8,788 bases of DNA from Deltaproteobacteria bacterium (GTDB taxonomy: Bacteria; Desulfobacterota; Binatia; Binatales; Binataceae). The stretch is from assembly GCA_021786815.1 (NCBI GenBank), contig JAJYMR010000043.1, positions 1-8,788 of the forward strand, read 5' to 3'. The notes below the pieces were generated by a model. That model saw only the letters and a list, made by a program, of their open reading frames with translations, made no database searches and was not told where the DNA came from. Made by a program: the position numbers and the translations under genes. Positions 1 through 6,922 of this stretch are shown here, piece after piece (the stretch's first letter is position 1; every line of letters begins with the position of its first letter).

Positions 1-348
1 TTCGGACGCCGGATCGCGGACTTCCAGGCTATCCAGTGGATGCTCGCCGACATGGCGACGCGGATCGACGCGTCATGGGTGCTGATGTGTCGCGCAGCGC
101 ATCTGAGGGACCAGGGAAAACCCTTTGCGCGTGAGGCCGCGATGGCGAAGCTTTGCGCGTCGGAAACCGCGATGTGGGCGACGACCAAGGCCGTGCAGAT
201 TCACGGCGGCTACGGTTACGTGACCGATTTTCCGGTCGAGCGTTACATGCGCGACGCGAAGCTCTCCGAGATAGGCGAGGGCACCAGCGAAGTCCAGCGC
301 ATGATTATCGCCAAGTCTCTGCTTCGTGACGGCTATCTGCCCGCGTGA
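1..348 (+). CDS. Acyl-CoA dehydrogenase, C-terminal part (5' truncated by window edge)
   Basis: The frame is open from base 1 and ends at TGA 346-348, giving 115 visible residues of a family protein usually about 380 long. This is the C-terminal helical domain of a flavin-dependent acyl-CoA dehydrogenase, which oxidises an acyl-CoA to the trans-2-enoyl-CoA and passes electrons to an electron-transfer flavoprotein. Visible hallmarks are the opening FGRRIADFQAIQ stretch, QIHGGYGY (visible residues 66-73), the RDAK motif (84-87) and GEGTSEVQR. By family alignment to short- and medium-chain enzymes, the Glu before GTSE (visible residue 93, codon 277-279) is the catalytic base that abstracts the alpha proton. 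Chain-length specificity cannot be read from this part. An ATG at 40 is internal, not the start. The gene converges on the phosphatase gene. I am confident of the family, not of the substrate. Confidence 0.95.
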   Translation, partial: FGRRIADFQAIQWMLADMATRIDASWVLMCRAAHLRDQGKPFAREAAMAKLCASETAMWATTKAVQIHGGYGYVTDFPVERYMRDAKLSEIGEGTSEVQRMIIAKSLLRDGYLPA

Positions 349-423
349 CGAAGCGTGGGTACAGTGCTCATTCTTTGTTCGAAGCTATGAAGATGTAATC
401 GTCGGACGCGATATCAAGCGAGC

Positions 424-455
424 CGGTCGCATCGTAGGTTCGGCCGATGCGATCG
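424..455. terminator. Inverted repeat between convergent genes, possible bidirectional terminator
   Basis: TCGCATCG (427-434) and CGATGCGA (445-452) form a perfect 8-bp stem around a 10-base loop. The stem extends by two more pairs (424-425 with 454-455) across a G-T position. It lies in the 121-bp gap between the converging acyl-CoA dehydrogenase and phosphatase genes, 14 nt past the phosphatase stop. There is no T-run on either side, so it is not a textbook intrinsic terminator. The terminator role is inferred from position. Confidence 0.35.
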
Positions 456-469
456 TAAAGCGCCAACGG

Positions 470-1138
470 CTACTCCAGCAGATCCTCGCGGATAGCGTCC
501 ATCTCGGCTTCGGACACGCTGATAAACTCGCGCAGGAAGTCGCGGATTCCGCCCGCCTCATCGATCCTGGCGAATACGGGCGCAAGCTGCTCCGCTCTGA
601 GCGGCGAGCTGGGAAAGACCAGGTTGCTCTTGAGGAAGTCGGCGACGATCGCGTCGCGCTCCACGCCGAGCAGTTCGAGCAGCATCGCGGCTCCGACGCC
701 CGTGCGGTCGCGTCCCGCCGAGCAATGGAAAACCAGCGGATAGACATCGCGCTCGCCGAGAATTGCGAAGAAGCGCCGCCAGTCGGAAGGAAACCCCGTT
801 ACCATCACGAGATGCTCTCTGCCAGGCTGGCTTAACAGCTCCGCGGCGCCTTCGTCGCGAAACCATCGCTCGCCTATCGGCAGATGCTCCCATCGCACGG
901 CGCGAAGCACGTCCTGGTGCGGCGGACCGAGATGACGAAGCTCGATGCGGCTCTGGAGCGTCACCAGCGTGCGCAACGGGAGCCGTCTTACAGGATGCTC
1001 GTCGGGAAGTTGCGCCAGATGCGACGAGCGGAAAATCCTTCCGCGCCTTACGCGGCGTCCGTGGACGGTAGGATGCCCGCCGAGGTCGCGGAAGTTTTTC
1101 CCCGCCGCTTCGCGCAGCAGGTTGAAATCGACCACCAT
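470..1138 (-). CDS. Tyrosine/dual-specificity protein phosphatase (Y_phosphatase3-like)
   Basis: A cysteine phosphatase that probably removes phosphate from phosphotyrosine or another phosphoester in the cytoplasm; no signal peptide or membrane segment is seen. Numbered from the ATG at 1138 (222 residues), it has the family N-terminal motif NFRDLGG (15-21) and the P-loop HCSAGRDRTG (138-147). In the P-loop Cys139 is the expected nucleophile and Arg145 the phosphate-binding residue (CX5R). After it comes a helix, GVGAAMLLELLGV, and a FLKSN segment matching the DYL.SN region of this family. The length fits the family. Start choice is uncertain. A TTG at 1186 would add 16 residues, and the frame is closed further up by a stop at 1220-1222. 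Neither start has a clear ribosome binding site. I prefer the ATG because it leaves a normal-length leader before NFRDLGG. A promoter-like sequence lies at 1243-1271. The physiological substrate is unknown; some relatives act on phosphoinositides. Confidence 0.86.
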   Translation of the reverse strand: MVVDFNLLREAAGKNFRDLGGHPTVHGRRVRRGRIFRSSHLAQLPDEHPVRRLPLRTLVTLQSRIELRHLGPPHQDVLRAVRWEHLPIGERWFRDEGAAELLSQPGREHLVMVTGFPSDWRRFFAILGERDVYPLVFHCSAGRDRTGVGAAMLLELLGVERDAIVADFLKSNLVFPSSPLRAEQLAPVFARIDEAGGIRDFLREFISVSEAEMDAIREDLLE

Positions 1139-1242
1139 CCGCGGGATGTCGGGCGCCTTGGGTCTTCGTTCGTCGTCGTTAAGCAAGGCTGGAAAATCCG
1201 TCGAAGCGAGCGGAAACGCTCAGAAGTCGATGCCTGCTCTAT

Positions 1243-1271
1243 TTTATAGCTGGCCCGGGAAGACGTGGAAA
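1243..1271 (-). promoter_or_regulatory. Sigma70-like promoter for the phosphatase gene
   Basis: On the minus strand TTTCCA (1271-1266, 4 of 6 to the -35 consensus) is followed after exactly 17 bp by TATAAA (1248-1243, 5 of 6, continuing as TATAAAAT). It sits in one of the few AT-rich patches of the window and points at the phosphatase gene. Transcription would begin near 1236, giving a leader of about 50 nt to the TTG at 1186 or about 98 nt to the ATG at 1138. Called by eye; no start-site data. Confidence 0.4.
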
Positions 1272-1301
1272 GGTGAACTGTTGAACGCCTTTGCTCGAAT
1301 C

Positions 1302-1317
1302 GTTAAGGGTCGGTTAA
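1302..1317 (-). repeat. Direct repeat TTAAC, 11-bp period, upstream of the phosphatase promoter
   Basis: Minus-strand TTAAC occurs at 1317-1313 and again at 1306-1302, exactly one helical turn apart, about 30 bp upstream of the proposed -35. Loosely related TTCAAC and TTCACC follow at 1285-1280 and 1277-1272. Tandem half-sites one turn apart are the usual form of OmpR/PhoB-type response-regulator sites, so this could be an operator. Five-base repeats arise easily by chance, and confidence is low. Confidence 0.22.
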
Positions 1318-1440
1318 TTCTGAAGGCCGCGCGCACTTCCGAAGGCGATCTCGACCCACGCAACACGCGGTCCTTGCCGGCTATACGATTGCCGCGATGC
1401 GCGAGTCGCGCACGTGCCCGATTTTCCAGCGCGCGCAAGC

Positions 1441-2889
1441 TTAGGCCGGCTCGCGCAGGTTCATTACGAGGATCTTCGGGTCGGTCATCGCCTCCATCGC
1501 CCACCTTACGCCTTCGCGTCCCAGTCCCGAGCCTTTCATTCCGCCGAACGGATAAGTGTCAACGCGGAACACTCCGGTGTCGCCGACGATAACCGCGCCG
1601 GCGTCGATCTCGCGGAATGCGGCGAAGGCGTGGTCGAGGTTGCGTGTGAAAACTCCCGCCTGCAGCCCGTAAGGCGAATCGTTGGTCGCGGCTATCCCTT
1701 GTGCGAATGAATCGATCGCCTCAATCGTCGCGACCGGACCGAACACTTCCTCGCACCATACGCGCAGGCGATGAAGCGCCGGGTTGCCGAGTTCGATGAT
1801 CGTCGGCCACACGACTGAGCCGTCGCGGCGATTGCCGATGAGAATCCCGGCGCCGGCGTTTTTCGCCTCGCCGATCCATTCCATCACGCGGTCTCCCGCC
1901 TCGCGCGTTATCATCGGGCCGACCAGCGTGTTTTCGTCCATCGGATCGCCAACGTGCAGGTCTTCGGTCGCGTCAACCAGCAGTTGCGTGAACCTGCCAT
2001 AGACCTTGCGATGGACGAAGATGCGCTGGACCGAGATGCATACCTGGCCCGCATGAATGAAGGCGCCGCGCGCGGCGCGTGCGGCTGCGAATTCAAGGTC
2101 CGCGTCTTCGTCAACGACCAGCCCGCCGTTGCCGCCGAGTTCGAGCGCGACGCGCTGACGCCCAGCCTTCGCCTTGAGGCTCCATCCCACGCGCGCGCTG
2201 CCCGTAAAGCTCAGCATCTTGATCCGTTCGTCGGTCGCAAGCCGCTCGGCTACGGGAGGGTCGGCCGAGATGACGCTGAAGGCGCCGCGCGGCAGGCCCG
2301 CGTCGCGCGCGATCTCGGCGAGCATCAGGGCAGGCCCCGGGCATTGCGGGGGCGGCTTGGCGACGACGGTGTTGCCCGAGGCGAGCGCGGGCGCGACCTT
2401 GTGCGTCACCAGGTTGAGCGGGAAGTTGAACGGCGCAATCGCCGCAATCGGGCCGAGCGGAAACCGCTCGACGATTCCTACCGCGCGCGGATGAAGCGGG
2501 TCGAGATCGAGCGGCTCGTAGCCTCCGCCGAAGCGCTTTGCCTCCTCGGCGGCGAGCGCAAGAACACCGACGGTGCGGCTCACCTCGGCTCGCGCGTAGC
2601 TGAGCGGTTTTCCGGTGCAGAGGGTGATGTTGCAGGCGAAGTCAGCCTGGCGCTCCGCGACCCCGCGGCTCATCGCGAGCAGGATTTCCGCGCGCCGCGC
2701 CCGCGTGAGGCGCTTCGTCTCGTCGAAGGCGCGCGCCGCCGCCGTAATCGCCGCGTCAGCCTCGCGTTCGCCGGCGCGGGCGACAGTTCCTACAACGTCG
2801 TTGTTGTACGGATTGCGAATCTCGTAACGGTCCGGGGTATCGACGTATTCCCCGTCGATGAAAAGCCGATAATGCGTTGCCGCTGCCAT
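1441..2889 (-). CDS. NAD(P)-dependent aldehyde dehydrogenase (lactaldehyde dehydrogenase-like branch)
   Basis: A soluble ALDH-superfamily enzyme of 482 residues, the normal length, oxidising an aldehyde to the acid with NAD(P)+. From the ATG at 2889 the sequence shows APFNFPLN with the oxyanion-hole Asn155, the VVAKPP cofactor segment with Lys178, FTGSARVG (228-235), ELGGN with the general-base Glu250, and GQVC with the catalytic Cys284. EEVFGP (380-385) and PFGGMKGSGLGREG near residue 450 follow. All catalytic residues are present. The AGQVCISVQR context resembles the lactaldehyde/ALDH21-like group, but the substrate cannot be fixed from sequence. The frame is open up to 2979, but the ATG at 2889 has GAGGT six bases upstream and begins just before the family's first conserved strand; the ATG at 2940 lacks a site. 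It lies 97 bp after the ABC exporter gene on the same strand, so it may be read from the same transcript. Confidence 0.95.
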   Translation of the reverse strand: MAAATHYRLFIDGEYVDTPDRYEIRNPYNNDVVGTVARAGEREADAAITAAARAFDETKRLTRARRAEILLAMSRGVAERQADFACNITLCTGKPLSYARAEVSRTVGVLALAAEEAKRFGGGYEPLDLDPLHPRAVGIVERFPLGPIAAIAPFNFPLNLVTHKVAPALASGNTVVAKPPPQCPGPALMLAEIARDAGLPRGAFSVISADPPVAERLATDERIKMLSFTGSARVGWSLKAKAGRQRVALELGGNGGLVVDEDADLEFAAARAARGAFIHAGQVCISVQRIFVHRKVYGRFTQLLVDATEDLHVGDPMDENTLVGPMITREAGDRVMEWIGEAKNAGAGILIGNRRDGSVVWPTIIELGNPALHRLRVWCEEVFGPVATIEAIDSFAQGIAATNDSPYGLQAGVFTRNLDHAFAAFREIDAGAVIVGDTGVFRVDTYPFGGMKGSGLGREGVRWAMEAMTDPKILVMNLREPA

Positions 2890-2895
2890 TGCCGC

Positions 2896-2900
2896 ACCTC
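2896..2900 (-). promoter_or_regulatory. Ribosome binding site deciding the aldehyde dehydrogenase start
   Basis: Minus-strand GAGGT lies six bases before the ATG at 2889. It favours this start over in-frame starts at 2940 and 2979, which have no well-placed purine run. Confidence 0.6.
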
Positions 2901-2958
2901 GCAGACGGTCTTGATCTTTATCGCCCGTCGCGACCTTCATGAAAGCGGTGCGTCCTCG

Positions 2959-2973
2959 CCGCTCACGGAGCGG
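2959..2973 (-). terminator. Short GC hairpin after the ABC exporter stop
   Basis: CCGCTC (2959-2964) and GAGCGG (2968-2973) form a perfect 6-bp stem with a 3-base loop, 12 nt past the exporter stop. No T-run follows on the minus strand, so at most it slows polymerase or stabilises the 3' end of the upstream message. Read-through into the aldehyde dehydrogenase gene remains possible. Confidence 0.22.
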
Positions 2974-2985
2974 GCGCAAGCAGGC

Positions 2986-5004
2986 TCAGGTCTCGACCAC
3001 CGATTCGGTCATCGCAAGGTATTGGCGATAATCCTCGGAACTGCGCAGAAGCTCGCCGTGCGAGCCCTCGGCGCCGACGGTTCCGCGCGCCAGGAACACG
3101 ACGCGGTCGCACGCGCCGAGGGTCGCTGCGCGATGGGCCACAACGACGACGATCCTGCCGGCGGCGAGCGTCCTGAGCGTCGCCATCAACTCAGCCTCCG
3201 AAGCGGGATCGAGCGGCGCGGTCGGCTCGTCGAGGATGAGCACGTCCGGTTTTCGCACAAGCGCCCGCGCGATCGCGATACGCTGCTTTTGTCCAAGCGA
3301 TAGCCGCGCGCCGCGCCGCCCGAGCATCGTGGCGTATCCCTCGGGCAGCCTTTCGATGAATTCAGCCGCGCCCGCCATCCGCGCGGCCTCGCGAACCTCG
3401 TCGTCCGACGCTTGGGGAGCGCCGTAACGGATATTGTCGGCGAGCGAGCGCGAAAACAGCGCCTCCTGCTGAAAAACGAAGCCGATCCGGGCGCGCAACG
3501 GCTCCAGCGCGATTTGACGCGAGTCGACGCCGTTTACCACGATCTCTCCGGCGCGCGGCTCGAGGAAGCGCGGAACCGAGCAGATAAGGGTCGTTTTCCC
3601 AATCCCGCTCGGCCCGGCCAGGGCAACCAGTTCACCGGTCCGAAGCGTGAATGAGACGTGCTCGAGCACGGCGTCCGACGAGTCGTAGGCAAGGCTTAGA
3701 TCGCGAAACTCGATTTCGCGGATCGGGCCGGGCTCGATCGCGCCCGTCTTCGCGGTGTCGATTTCCGTGAGCATGTCGAGCACGCTATGCACGCGCCTCA
3801 GGCCCGAGACCGGGCCTTGCAACTCGGCCCAGGTGGAACCGATGGTGCCGAGCGTGCGTCCGAGAATGATGCCGTAGCTCACGAGCAGGACCATGTCGCC
3901 GAGCGTTATCTGGCGCCGCACCACCTGCATCATGAGATGGTAAAACGCGACGCCCGACAGGAGCACCAGCGGCGGCGCGAGGACCGCGGTGATGACGAGG
4001 ATTATCACGAGCATCCTGAGCGTCGCGCGAAACGAGCCCCAACTCGCCTCGTCAACGGCGCGCCGCTCGCGTTCCTCCTGGCCGTAGGCCTTTACCAACT
4101 GTACCTGCGCAAGACGTTCCTCGAATGCCGCCATCACGTCGCTTCCGCGCTCGCGCATGCGCTGCCCCTGCTGCCTGAGCATCCTGCCGAAAAGGCTTGA
4201 GCCTATCGCGACGATCGGAAGCATCGCCGCCGCGATAATCGGAATCAGCGGCTCGTTGGAGAACTGCGCCGCAAGGACCACGAGCGCGAGGAAGAACATC
4301 ACCGCCGAAAGCGCCGGAGCGAGCACGCCGCGGTAGAGCACGGCGCCGATCGCGGCGCTGTCGTACATCACGCGGAACACCGCGTCGCCGATCTTCTGAT
4401 CGCCGAACAGCCCGAGCGGTGAGCGCAGAAAGCGCTCGTAGATGGCGACCCGGACGCTTTGATTTATCCGCTGGGTCAGATCGAGCGTGACATAGGTTTC
4501 GAGCAGGCCGAAAACTCCGCTCCAGAGGCTCCATCCGTTGTTCGCCTCATTCTCGGTCAGACCCGCCTGGTCGAGACCGCCGCTTGCGACCGCGGTGCTG
4601 ACGCCGGTCGGCTGGTTGCCGACGAGCCCGATCAGGATTGCGCTTACGACCAGGAAGGCAGTGAGCACGGCGAGCAGAAGCGCGCGATTCTGGCCAACGA
4701 GCGGGGTCAGGATGGCTGCGGGGACACCGGTCAGCGGATGGCGGTCGATGACGTTGTCGATGATGATTTTTACCGGCCACGGCGAGAGCAGGAAGAAGAT
4801 GAGCGAGGTGAAGGCGAGCGCGCATTTTATCGCGACCAGGCGGCGATGCTCGCTGATGAAGCGCCAGCTTCTGCTGAGGAGATGGAACGCCTCGCGCGGG
4901 CTGAGAGGACGCTCCTCGGCGGCGTAAAGGCGCGCAAGCCGCGGTTCGGCGTTTCCCGGCGATATTCCGTCAACCGAAACAGGGCCTGTGAAACGCTCGC
5001 TCAC
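2986..5004 (-). CDS. ABC exporter subunit with fused membrane and ATPase domains (downstream partner)
   Basis: A half-size ABC exporter of 672 residues in the inner membrane, using ATP to move an unknown substrate outward. From the GTG at 5004, membrane segments lie near 57-86, 107-129, 225-247, 252-270, 332-356 and 368-382. The ATPase domain has Walker A GPSGIGKT (464-471), Q-loop Gln512, signature LSLGQ (568-572), Walker B VLILDEP (588-594) with catalytic Glu593, a PLD D-loop, and switch His624. All catalytic residues are present, but the second signature Gly is Leu. Between TM1 and the first coupling loop it is about 37 residues longer than its neighbour because of a polar stretch (about 130-158) inside TM2. 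The frame is open up to 5076, but the GTG at 5004 follows GAGGAAGAG by six bases and starts 13 nt after the upstream ABC gene's stop. A TTG at 5076 has no ribosome binding site. It probably forms a heterodimer with that gene's product. Confidence 0.95.
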   Translation of the reverse strand: MSERFTGPVSVDGISPGNAEPRLARLYAAEERPLSPREAFHLLSRSWRFISEHRRLVAIKCALAFTSLIFFLLSPWPVKIIIDNVIDRHPLTGVPAAILTPLVGQNRALLLAVLTAFLVVSAILIGLVGNQPTGVSTAVASGGLDQAGLTENEANNGWSLWSGVFGLLETYVTLDLTQRINQSVRVAIYERFLRSPLGLFGDQKIGDAVFRVMYDSAAIGAVLYRGVLAPALSAVMFFLALVVLAAQFSNEPLIPIIAAAMLPIVAIGSSLFGRMLRQQGQRMRERGSDVMAAFEERLAQVQLVKAYGQEERERRAVDEASWGSFRATLRMLVIILVITAVLAPPLVLLSGVAFYHLMMQVVRRQITLGDMVLLVSYGIILGRTLGTIGSTWAELQGPVSGLRRVHSVLDMLTEIDTAKTGAIEPGPIREIEFRDLSLAYDSSDAVLEHVSFTLRTGELVALAGPSGIGKTTLICSVPRFLEPRAGEIVVNGVDSRQIALEPLRARIGFVFQQEALFSRSLADNIRYGAPQASDDEVREAARMAGAAEFIERLPEGYATMLGRRGARLSLGQKQRIAIARALVRKPDVLILDEPTAPLDPASEAELMATLRTLAAGRIVVVVAHRAATLGACDRVVFLARGTVGAEGSHGELLRSSEDYRQYLAMTESVVET

Positions 5005-5010
5005 GAAACT

Positions 5011-5019
5011 CTCTTCCTC
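5011..5019 (-). promoter_or_regulatory. Ribosome binding site deciding the downstream ABC gene start
   Basis: Minus-strand GAGGAAGAG sits between the upstream ABC stop (5020-5018, overlapping by two bases) and the GTG at 5004, with six bases of spacing. It supports the GTG start and tight translational linkage of the two exporter subunits. Confidence 0.68.
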
Positions 5020-6922
5020 ACGTGCGAAGCGGTTCGAAGGCGTTCCGGTCGTCGCGCGCGACTCCGCCCGCCTCAATTCGGTAGAGGCGGTCCGAATGCG
5101 CGGCCGTGCCGCGCCGATGGGTTACGAGCAGGACCATCCGCTCCGACGGTTTCTCCTCGAGCCATTGGCGAATACCGCGCATCACGAAATCCTCGGTTGC
5201 GGATTCGAGCGCGGAGGTCGGCTCGTCGAGAAGAAGAATCGGAGCGTCGCGCAGGAACGCGCGTGCAAGACCGATCCGCTGCGCCTGCCCGGCCGAAAGC
5301 TTGGCTCCCTTTTCGCCAAGCGTCGTGTCGAGGCCCGAAGGCAGCGAACGCACGAAATCGGCAAGCCCGGCGCGCGCGACGGCGCGATCGATTTGCTCGG
5401 GCAGGGCGCCGGCGCGTCCGTAGGTTATGTTGTCGCGCAGCGACGCGGTGAAGAGCGGAGATTCCTGCAGGGCCACGGCGACCATCCCGCGCCACGCTGC
5501 AAGATCGAACTCGCGCAGGTCGCGGCCGTCGAGCGTCACCCGGCCCGCCAGCGGGTCGAAGAAGCGCATCACGAGCGCGATGAGCGTGGTTTTCCCGGAG
5601 CCGCTCGGGCCCGCAAGCGTCGTAATCTCGCCCACGCGCGCCTCGAAGCTCACGTCTGAGAGCACTGAAGGGCGTCCGTCGTATCCAAAGCTGACCCGCT
5701 CGAAGGCGAGCGAGCGGCGCGGCGCCGAAGGCAGGAGCGAACCGCTTTCGAGCCGTTCTTCGGGCATCCGCGCGAGAATCTCGAACACGCGAGCCATCGC
5801 AACGCCCACGTCCTGCAGGCTTCCCCAAAGCTCGGTCAGCCGCCGCGTGCGCACGGTCATCGTGTCGAACACCGCGAGCGCGCCCTGGAAAAGTCCGAGC
5901 GACGCGCCGGCGCGCATCGCGCCCACATATCCGCCCTGGAGCACCTGCTCCGCGCCGAAATACAGCGCGCCGACGTAAGCGAGCCCGCATAGCGCCTGCG
6001 CGCAGACGTTGTAGAGCACGAAGGTCATCCTTGCGCGCCGCGCGGCGAGAAACGCCCGCCAGTTGTCATGCGCGTAGAGCGCGCTCTCCGAGGCCTCGCG
6101 TCCGAACGCCTTGACCGCCCTGATCGACGCAAGCGTTTCCTCGATTCGCGTGGTCGCAAGCGCCGCCGTCTCGCGTTCGGCGCGAAATCCCACCCGCATC
6201 GGCCCGCTGAAAGCCCACGCGAGCAGGAAATTGGCGGGCACCAGGGCCGCGGCGAGCGCGGCCATCCGGTAGTCGAACAGCACCAGCCAGACCAGGTTTG
6301 CGGTCGCGAACGGAAGCCATCTGAGCGGCTGGATCACGAGCCCGTTTATCACCTGCGGAATCGCCGCCGAATCCTGGAACATCCGGAAAATCGCGTCGCC
6401 GATGTTCTCCTCGGAGTGAAAACGAAGGCTCAGTTCCTGCAGGCGCGCGTAAAGGTTCACGCGGAACAGGTTGGACGCGCGTTGCAGTATCCACACCGCG
6501 TAGCCGAACAGCGTAAGCCCGTATGGCACGAAGAACAGGACGACCAGCACCGAGATGACGCAGGCGCGGTAGAGGATCTCCTGGCGCCCGGCGCTCATCG
6601 GCAACTGGAGCATCCACGCCTCGCCGGGCGTAAGCGGATGCCCGTGGCCGACCGCGTCGAAAAATACGCGCGCGAGGTAGATCGCGAACAGGCCGCCCGG
6701 CAGCGCCGGGATCATCCCAAGGCAAAGGTAAAGCAGATGGCGCTTGTACGGACGGATGAACGGCCATGCCCGCGGCACAAGGCGGAAAATATCGCGCGAG
6801 CGCAGCCGTGACGGTTCGGCGAACCCGGCTGCCGCGCGTGCGGCGGCGTCGGTGCCTTGCGCGCTTGCGGCCACGCCGTCGCGAAGCGTGTCGCTGTCCG
6901 TGGCTTGGGGAGCGGCTCTCAA
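5018..6922 (-). CDS. ABC exporter subunit with fused membrane and ATPase domains (upstream partner)
   Basis: A second half-size ABC exporter, 634 residues from the proposed TTG at 6922. An Ala-rich soluble leader of about 40 residues precedes RDIFRLVPRAW and six hydrophobic segments near 62-88, 114-146, 193-216, 218-240, 300-328 and 335-355. The ATPase domain carries Walker A GPSGSGKT (438-445), Q-loop Gln486, signature LSAGQ (542-546), Walker B ILLLDEP (562-568) with catalytic Glu567, a D-loop reading SALES rather than SALD, and switch His602. Its first coupling loop (IGDAIFRMFQDSAAI) closely matches the next gene's (IGDAVFRVMYDSAAI), so the two are paralogues and likely partners. The start is uncertain. 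A GTG at 6988 would overlap the secreted-protein gene by 70 bp. The TTG at 6922 gives a TTGA overlap with that gene's stop, with AGGG nearby but very close. A GTG at 6874 is another option. The substrate is unknown; lipid, peptide or drug export are all possible. Confidence 0.94.
   Translation of the reverse strand: MRAAPQATDSDTLRDGVAASAQGTDAAARAAAGFAEPSRLRSRDIFRLVPRAWPFIRPYKRHLLYLCLGMIPALPGGLFAIYLARVFFDAVGHGHPLTPGEAWMLQLPMSAGRQEILYRACVISVLVVLFFVPYGLTLFGYAVWILQRASNLFRVNLYARLQELSLRFHSEENIGDAIFRMFQDSAAIPQVINGLVIQPLRWLPFATANLVWLVLFDYRMAALAAALVPANFLLAWAFSGPMRVGFRAERETAALATTRIEETLASIRAVKAFGREASESALYAHDNWRAFLAARRARMTFVLYNVCAQALCGLAYVGALYFGAEQVLQGGYVGAMRAGASLGLFQGALAVFDTMTVRTRRLTELWGSLQDVGVAMARVFEILARMPEERLESGSLLPSAPRRSLAFERVSFGYDGRPSVLSDVSFEARVGEITTLAGPSGSGKTTLIALVMRFFDPLAGRVTLDGRDLREFDLAAWRGMVAVALQESPLFTASLRDNITYGRAGALPEQIDRAVARAGLADFVRSLPSGLDTTLGEKGAKLSAGQAQRIGLARAFLRDAPILLLDEPTSALESATEDFVMRGIRQWLEEKPSERMVLLVTHRRGTAAHSDRLYRIEAGGVARDDRNAFEPLRT

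Larger units (their letters stand above)
1139..1440. other. Intergenic region between aldehyde dehydrogenase and phosphatase genes
   Basis: About 300 bases lie between the aldehyde dehydrogenase stop and the preferred phosphatase start. Part of the near end (1139-1186) could be coding if the TTG start is used. The stretch 1240-1320 is visibly AT-richer than its surroundings and holds a promoter-like pair and a short direct repeat, both listed separately. In 1321-1440 I see no gene, RNA or clear terminator after the dehydrogenase stop. Short open frames crossing here read through neighbouring genes in the wrong frame and have no family resemblance. Confidence 0.6.

Noticed and set aside
326..835. 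169-codon plus-strand open frame after the acyl-CoA dehydrogenase
   Set aside because: It is antisense to the phosphatase, begins inside the dehydrogenase gene and has no recognisable motif.
1244..1504. 86-codon minus-strand open frame upstream of the phosphatase
   Set aside because: It begins within the aldehyde dehydrogenase coding region in another frame, has Arg-rich low-complexity content, and covers the proposed promoter.
2890..2985. Possible promoter for the aldehyde dehydrogenase gene
   Set aside because: A GATAAA with correct spacing has only a 2 of 6 match at the -35 position, so it is too weak to call.
1954..3303. 449-codon plus-strand open frame
   Set aside because: It runs antisense to the aldehyde dehydrogenase and the end of the ABC gene. 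Its translation is Arg/Ala-rich with no domain, while the minus strand shows full catalytic motifs. Long antisense frames are expected in GC-rich DNA.
4459..5451. 330-codon plus-strand open frame
   Set aside because: It spans the junction of the two ABC genes in antisense; composition is highly charged and the minus-strand genes are unambiguous.
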